From contig CAVCYP010000001.1 of the NCBI GenBank assembly GCA_963606545.1, positions 1 through 64,000 on the forward strand: a stretch of DNA of 64,000 bases. Direction: 5' to 3'. This document shows positions 59,773 to 64,000 of this stretch, piece after piece (within the stretch, counting starts at the first letter, position 1; each line of letters opens with the position of its first letter). This DNA comes from UBA9732 sp963606545. Lineage in GTDB: Bacteria; Spirochaetota; Spirochaetia; Sphaerochaetales; Sphaerochaetaceae. The translations under genes were made by a program, and so were the position numbers. The notes below the pieces were generated by a model. It worked only from the letters and a program-made list of their open reading frames with translations. It was not told the origin of the DNA and did no database searches.

Positions 59773-60944
59773 TAAAAATGTCCACTCTCTTTCTCTGCCT
59801 TCACCAATTTTATCACCTGTAGAACCAACATAATAACCAAAGGAACCAAAATAGACCTCAAAGCAAAGTTCATGCTAACATTTTCAGCAAGATAACCAAC
59901 AACATTTGGCATTATAACAGCTCCCAAGGTAGCAACACCAATACAAATTCCAATAGCCGCCGTTGACTGTGAGAACTTCTTTTCCATAGTAGCCAGCGTT
60001 GTAGGATAAATTCCGCCCATTGAAAGGCCAATGCACAAAACACAAACTGTTGCTATTACAGAATTTGTAGTATTAACAAGAGCAACAGTAAACAGGGTCA
60101 TACAAACACCAAGAAATAAGATAATGCGCTCTTTTTTCACCTTCTCTGAAACAACCACCGTCAAGAGCCTACTGACAAGAATCATCAGCCACAGCAAAGC
60201 CGACATTGCATTAGCAAAGGCACTTGGGAAAATCCCCTGGTTAATAAAGTAGGTAACCAACCAGCCCATAAAGGTAGTTTCAGCACAAAGATAACAGAAC
60301 AAAATGAACGTATTAAGCCAGAAGGAAAATGCTTTAGGAAAGGCTGAATCTTGTGACGCTTTAACGCTCTTTGTATTTGACAAATTAGATTTAGCCAGAA
60401 GAACCAGTGCCACCGCCATTGCTAGGGCAATAATCAAGGCTGGAGTTCTCCAGCGCTGAGAGCCAAACAACACCACCAAAAACGGTGAAATGAAGGCCCC
60501 AATTGCAAAAGAGCCATGAAGTAAGTTTAGCCCTGCAACCTTATTTCCAGCAGTTTCACCAACAATTACGTTGGTAATATTACTCATGGTGCCCCTTCCA
60601 AGTCCTATTATCACAAAGCAGACAAGCAGAACAATTGGATTTCCAATCAGCACAGAACCAATAAAGCCAATCACAATTCCAGAGCCCAAAAGTACGGTAC
60701 TCTTCTTGCGCCCAATTGCAAAAGGCAGGTATCCAGAAAGCCACAACGCCAGGAGGTTCCCCACTTGATTTGCAGACAAAATAGTGCCCTGAAACGTAAG
60801 TGTGAGCCCATATTCTTCAACAATACATGGCAATAAGGACCCCAAAACGTTGGCCATCATGCCAGATGCAAAAAAAGCAAAGTATGCCCTATACAGCAAC
60901 GCACTGTTGTCCTTCTCAACTCCCAGAAACTTATCCAACTTCAT
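59772..60944 (-). CDS. Major facilitator superfamily transporter (FucP/sugar-like)
   Basis: A 390-residue, 12-helix transporter from ATG 60944 (GGAGG ten bases upstream). The first half shows ANQVGNLLALWLSGYLPFAIGRKKSTVLLGS (the family motif A region), IGLGRGTMSNITNVIVGE and GLNLLHGSFAIGAFISP, which resemble the FucP-like and fucose/glucose permease group; the second half has LSMGGIYPTTLATMEK. The substrate is probably a sugar (inference). A good promoter lies just upstream. Confidence 0.85.
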   Translation of the reverse strand: MKLDKFLGVEKDNSALLYRAYFAFFASGMMANVLGSLLPCIVEEYGLTLTFQGTILSANQVGNLLALWLSGYLPFAIGRKKSTVLLGSGIVIGFIGSVLIGNPIVLLVCFVIIGLGRGTMSNITNVIVGETAGNKVAGLNLLHGSFAIGAFISPFLVVLFGSQRWRTPALIIALAMAVALVLLAKSNLSNTKSVKASQDSAFPKAFSFWLNTFILFCYLCAETTFMGWLVTYFINQGIFPSAFANAMSALLWLMILVSRLLTVVVSEKVKKERIILFLGVCMTLFTVALVNTTNSVIATVCVLCIGLSMGGIYPTTLATMEKKFSQSTAAIGICIGVATLGAVIMPNVVGYLAENVSMNFALRSILVPLVIMLVLQVIKLVKAEKESGHF

Positions 60945-60969
60945 CTGCGCTATGCCTCCGCATAGCTTG

Positions 60970-60998
60970 AGTATATAACTCAAATCCTTCTCTTACAA
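60970..60998 (-). promoter_or_regulatory. Promoter of the MFS gene
   Basis: On the minus strand TTGTAA (60998-60993), a 17-bp spacer and TATACT (60975-60970). A dyad TTGAGT-5-ACTCAA (60967-60983) covers the -10 and is a candidate operator, possibly for the LacI protein. The rest of 60999-61175 holds no gene I can support. Confidence 0.55.
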
Positions 60999-61175
60999 CA
61001 AAAGAAATGGGCGCTGTCTTTGATTCAAATGTATAAGCAGAAAAAAGAAAATCGCCAATAGTTCTTGCCGGACGCCATTGACGATGTTTCATAATCGATA
61101 CTGGTAAAAGCAAGCCAACCGCAACGACGCAGTATACGGCCCAAAAGTCAGCCCAAAGGTCAGACCAACCCAATA

Positions 61176-61526
61176 TCAGGCATACACAATCAGCGCGACC
61201 ATCTCAAATGGCTCATCGTACGGATTGTCCACAGCGTGACCCGTGCCACTAGGTGCGAACGTCACATCGCCCGGACCAATCTCAACCATGGTCCCGTTAT
61301 CGCTGTAATTAGCCTTTCCAGAAAGCACATAGTAAATCTCCATATCGCCTTCATGCATATGAAAACCAATCCCCGAATGCGGCGCCACCGTGATATGCGA
61401 GAACATCCGGCCCTTCCCGTTCAGCTCCTCGTCCGTGTTCACCAGCTTCTTGCTTGTAATATAGCCGTCCGCCCCAAACCTGTGCTCCGTTCTAGTCTCA
61501 ACTCTCTCATCTGCCTTTCTAACCAT
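61176..61526 (-). CDS. Single-domain cupin protein
   Basis: A 116-residue protein from ATG 61526 (AGGAGG seven bases upstream). The cupin motifs are intact: GIGFHMHEGDMEIYYVLSG (metal-binding H-x-H-x4-E) and GDVTFAPSGTGHAVDN (second His). Such small cupins bind a metal and a small metabolite, often a sugar acid; the substrate cannot be told. It lies upstream of the MFS gene on the same strand. Confidence 0.82.
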   Translation of the reverse strand: MVRKADERVETRTEHRFGADGYITSKKLVNTDEELNGKGRMFSHITVAPHSGIGFHMHEGDMEIYYVLSGKANYSDNGTMVEIGPGDVTFAPSGTGHAVDNPYDEPFEMVALIVYA

Positions 61527-61596
61527 CTGCACGCCTCCTACAAATCAGCTCGTTCGCTTCCTATCATACACCGATTTCCCTTAGCTTAAGAAGTCC

Positions 61597-62022
61597 TTAC
61601 ATCAAACTCTCAAGCAAATTCTGGCAACCTTCAAGAATATCGGAATAGGCCTGCTCAAAATCACCGGTATACCACGGATCTGAAATTTCCCGGTCCAAAA
61701 GTAAGGAGACCTTACCAAGAGAATCATGGCCTATAATGCGCATGATGTTCGATAAATTATAGTGGTCCATCACTTTTATGACATCAAAATCCAGATAATC
61801 GGTTTTGGTAAATTGGCGGGCGCGGTGCGTAAAGCCCGTGATGCCGTGGCGCTGAAGGGTGCGTTGAGCCGGCGGATAGACGCCGTTTCCAATCTCCTCC
61901 CGGCTGGTGGCGGCCGAGTCCACAATCACGTCAAGGCCAGCTTGACGCGCTAAGTTTTCAAAGACGGCCTGAGCCATAGGACTGCGGCAAATGTTGCCGT
62001 GACAAACAAACATTATCTTCAT
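61597..62022 (-). CDS. Low-molecular-weight protein tyrosine phosphatase
   Basis: This 141-residue enzyme has the active-site loop VCHGNICRSPMAQAVF (C-x5-R-S near the N-terminus) and the general-acid segment ISDPWYTGDFEQAY near residue 115. It removes phosphate from phosphotyrosine or arginine in bacterial proteins. Size and motif positions are normal for the family. No cognate kinase is seen in the window. Confidence 0.92.
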   Translation of the reverse strand: MKIMFVCHGNICRSPMAQAVFENLARQAGLDVIVDSAATSREEIGNGVYPPAQRTLQRHGITGFTHRARQFTKTDYLDFDVIKVMDHYNLSNIMRIIGHDSLGKVSLLLDREISDPWYTGDFEQAYSDILEGCQNLLESLM

Positions 62023-62032
62023 AGATGCACCT

Positions 62033-62227
62033 TTATTTTATGCAAATTATAACTAGCTCTATCAACTTGCATTCTTTTAGTTTACCAAGCAAATCTCCTA
62101 CACTTGAAACTTGAATACCGCAAATAGCCATAATATCTTTTCTACTAAAAAAATTAGCATCGCACAATGAGTCAAATAGCATTATAAGATTATTGAATGA
62201 TACACTATAACCATTAAAATTCTTAAT
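62033..62227 (-). pseudogene. C-terminal remnant of an HTH-containing regulator
   Basis: About 64 residues remain in frame (NLIMLFDSLCDANFFSRKDIMAICGI, then LLGKLKECKLIE). They look like the C-terminal winged-helix domain found in AlbA-2/Fic-associated regulators. Upstream, the same frame runs antisense through the cupin gene, so the proper N-terminus is missing, and the usual GKGKY ending is absent. It is most likely a decayed gene. Confidence 0.55.
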
Positions 62228-62243
62228 CTGATGTAAAAAAACT

Positions 62244-62891
62244 TTACTCCAGCGACAGCAGGAGGGCCATTTTGAATTGGCCGTCAGCTTTGACGCTGTG
62301 TTTTCCGCCCTTGGCAAAGTGGAAGTTCTCGCCGGCCTGGATAGGATAATCCTTTCCCTCATAACCAATTACGCCCTTGCCTTCCAACGCAAAGACAATT
62401 GCCTCGCCCGGGGCCGCATGCTCGCTGAGAGCTGTACCCTCGTCAAAAGCCATGACGACAAACTTGGTTTTTGAATTTGAAAGGACATCGATATTTACTA
62501 TGCTGTCCTTTCTGTACGGAACTAAATCCTTAAGTGCAAATACTTCACCAGCCTTTACTTTATCATTAATCATTGTTTCACTCCCTAGCTCTACTTCAAC
62601 GTAGACTGCTCCATTTTCTGTTTTTGTACCAACAGGAAGCCCTGTTGGCGTTATAATAGCGTAACCAAAGGATATCGGTTTTGAAAAAGAAGGGGAATAG
62701 AGGGAAAAAGTCCCGCCGGCAGCCAGAAGGAGCTTATTGTAGCCGTACTCTTCCGGCGAGATGTCTGTGCCGGCGCCCAGCGAAAAGTAGTATATGGAAT
62801 TGTCCTCACTTACCTTGCGCGAGATTGTGAGGCCGTCAATTGGCGCATTATCCGCACCAATAGAGAACACAATGCCTTCTTTCTCTTTCAT
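62244..62891 (-). CDS. Two-part cupin-like protein
   Basis: This 215-residue protein has a C-terminal cupin (about 135-212): HAAPGEAIVFALEGKGVIGYEGKDYPIQAGENFHFAKGGKHSVKA, with the pattern of a small anti-sigma/ChrR or sugar-type cupin. The N-terminal half is a second beta-rich domain with no motif I recognise. The start at 62891 has a plausible AGGCTTGGG upstream. The function is unknown. It follows the YhhN-type gene by 24 bases and is probably in the same transcript. Confidence 0.7.
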   Translation of the reverse strand: MKEKEGIVFSIGADNAPIDGLTISRKVSEDNSIYYFSLGAGTDISPEEYGYNKLLLAAGGTFSLYSPSFSKPISFGYAIITPTGLPVGTKTENGAVYVEVELGSETMINDKVKAGEVFALKDLVPYRKDSIVNIDVLSNSKTKFVVMAFDEGTALSEHAAPGEAIVFALEGKGVIGYEGKDYPIQAGENFHFAKGGKHSVKADGQFKMALLLSLE

Positions 62892-62915
62892 CCCAAGCCT
62901 CCAAAGCTATCAGCC

Positions 62916-63599
62916 TCAAACCAACAAAATAGTCAGCGCAATGAGTAGCTGTCCCACATAGTAGGAAAGCAAATTGATAGCTCTAAGTGGCTTTATCTTC
63001 TTGCCAAAGCTGTAATAAATCATGATGAAATCGCTGACCACAAACAAAAGAGCGCCAAGGGCAAAAATAAGGTTCATCTTGCTCACGTTGCCCAAAAGTA
63101 AATGCGTCAAGGCGCAGGAGAACATGCAAATGACCACCACAAGATAGACCCAGCCAAAAATCTTAAGCCCCTTGTTTGGCGCCGTAATGCGCTTCATAAG
63201 AGGTGGAATTGCTAAAATAGAAAGAACGGCGGTAATGCCAAGTGCCAACAGCACAATAGCCGAATCTAGGCTAATAAGTGCAGCTATGTAAAGGAAATGC
63301 CCAGAGAGAAAGAATAAAATCCCCAAAGCAAAGACCTTCATGGATTTGCCACCCTCAAAGAGATTGCGCATATTTAAGAAGATATCGCCCAGCAGGCCCA
63401 AAGCAAGACCCACCAAAACCAGAGTTCCAAACGAACTTGCCTTTTCCAAGTAACACATCACCCCCAACAGCACAAAAAAAGCGCTTGCGCAACCCTTCAG
63501 TACCGTTGCCTTCAACATCTTCTTTGCATACTCTGTGGCGATAAACCAAATATCCACCAGAAGTCCAACACCCGCAATCATTAAAAGCTTAAAAGTCAT
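62916..63599 (-). CDS. YhhN family membrane protein (lysoplasmalogenase-like)
   Basis: A 227-residue protein from ATG 63599, with GGAGG upstream; the stop of the preceding gene is two bases away. About eight membrane helices are predicted. GLALGLLGDIFLNM, FLSGHFLYIAALI, ALGALLFVVSDFIMIYYSF and YYVGQLLIAL match the YhhN/TMEM86 family, whose conserved acidic residues sit in these helices. Animal members hydrolyse lysoplasmalogens; anaerobes often make plasmalogens, so a lipid role is plausible. Confidence 0.82.
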   Translation of the reverse strand: MTFKLLMIAGVGLLVDIWFIATEYAKKMLKATVLKGCASAFFVLLGVMCYLEKASSFGTLVLVGLALGLLGDIFLNMRNLFEGGKSMKVFALGILFFLSGHFLYIAALISLDSAIVLLALGITAVLSILAIPPLMKRITAPNKGLKIFGWVYLVVVICMFSCALTHLLLGNVSKMNLIFALGALLFVVSDFIMIYYSFGKKIKPLRAINLLSYYVGQLLIALTILLV

Positions 63600-63600
63600 C

Positions 63601-64000
63601 TTAGCCTCCAATTCCTTTGTATTCAGTCTTAAGCTTCTCATAGCCTTCAATTGTACCAACATCAAACCTATGACCATTCATCAAAAAGGCGTACACAGGA
63701 CGACGAGAGGCCAAATAAGAAACAAACGAACCCGGAGCGTCTACGCTGAGGCCCGATTCAACAGCTTCAGGCAACAACTCCAAATCCCTACCTTTATAAT
63801 AATAGAAAGGAGGAACTGCCCAGTTGGACTTTGGCTCTTTTGGCTTTTCTTCCATGCTCAAAATGCGGTCGTTGTCATCTATTTCACAGACCCCTGTACG
63901 TCTGAGCCGCTCAACGTCCCCCTGATAGTGGCGCATGACACAGCTAGAAGCCTTTGAGCAAGCATAATCAATAAAAGCCTTGAAGGAAAAATCAAGAACG
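63601..64000 (-). CDS. Nucleotidyltransferase, C-terminal part (5' end outside window)
   Basis: The frame stays open to the window edge, so about 132 residues are seen. SSCVMRHYQGDVERLRRTGVCEID, RILSMEEKPKEPKSNWAVPPFYYY and GHRFDVGTIEGYEKLK are typical of the sugar-1-phosphate nucleotidyltransferase family (RmlA/GalU-like), where FDVGTIEGY lines the end of the catalytic domain. The sugar and nucleotide cannot be told from this part. It ends two bases before the YhhN-type gene. Confidence 0.85.
   Translation of the reverse strand, partial: VLDFSFKAFIDYACSKASSCVMRHYQGDVERLRRTGVCEIDDNDRILSMEEKPKEPKSNWAVPPFYYYKGRDLELLPEAVESGLSVDAPGSFVSYLASRRPVYAFLMNGHRFDVGTIEGYEKLKTEYKGIGG

Noticed and set aside
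60931..61173. Open frame of 80 codons on the minus strand before the MFS gene
   Set aside because: It has no ribosome site, overlaps the MFS start and contains the MFS promoter; the residues do not resemble a protein family I know.

Overview
The window looks like a piece of the chromosome of an anaerobic, saccharolytic spirochaete of the Treponema/Sphaerochaeta kind. This assignment is an inference. It rests on Treponema-like signal peptides and small secreted barrel-like proteins, the unusual P-loop of CoaE, an oxygen-independent (class III) ribonucleotide reductase, ferredoxin-linked 2-oxoacid metabolism and base composition (low to mid 40s % GC by eye). There are no phage genes, insertion sequences or CRISPR arrays. 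The window opens inside a tRNA-Leu gene and closes inside a nucleotidyltransferase gene.

Layout. 1-2.4 kb: tRNA-Leu 3' end, a two-gene membrane pair (DUF5058-type plus partner) and a secreted protein. 2.5-11.4 kb: an L-rhamnose locus with a divergent AraC regulator. Its first gene is a chimera of a GPH-type sugar symporter N-terminus fused in frame to the C-terminal half of an alpha-L-rhamnosidase; a PAP2 phosphatase, a GH3 beta-glycosidase and rhaB-rhaA-rhaD follow. 11.6-16.9 kb: a branched-chain amino acid ABC transporter operon (livJ-H-M-G-F) ending in a CBS-ACT sensor protein. 17-20.9 kb: MATE exporter, PlsC-type acyltransferase, ABC exporter. 20.9-29.6 kb (minus strand): DEAD-box helicase, FtsK, and the tRNA/rRNA modification set mnmE-mnmG-rsmG. 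29.8-32.5 kb: EF-P with both predicted modification enzymes (EpmA and a KamA/EpmB-type radical SAM protein). 32.5-38.1 kb: polA-coaE with small membrane or secreted proteins, then nadE to 40.1 kb.

40.2-45.1 kb is a compact six-gene operon, korD-korA-korB-korC-sucC-sucD. It would oxidise 2-oxoglutarate to succinyl-CoA with ferredoxin and then recover a nucleoside triphosphate. A LysR gene is divergent from it. 46-52.8 kb: a PD-(D/E)XK-like protein, a queuosine-precursor transporter, lon, a U32 protein, a TPR protein and a 58-codon Hc1-like gene. 53-58 kb: an acyl-CoA synthetase behind a two-palindrome operator, then nrdD-nrdG behind paired NrdR boxes; NrdD carries a fused glutaredoxin-like domain. 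58-64 kb: LacI regulator, MFS transporter, two cupins, a low-molecular-weight tyrosine phosphatase, a gene remnant, a YhhN-type protein and the partial nucleotidyltransferase.

Three genome-scale patterns stand out more than any single gene. First, at least six genes have a -10 box 7-10 bases before the ATG and no Shine-Dalgarno sequence, which suggests leaderless transcripts. Second, the plus strand alternates between C-rich/G-poor and G-rich/C-poor patches of a few hundred bases that ignore gene boundaries and coding strand. Third, intergenic stretches carry small inverted or tandem repeat elements of similar layout but different arm sequence.
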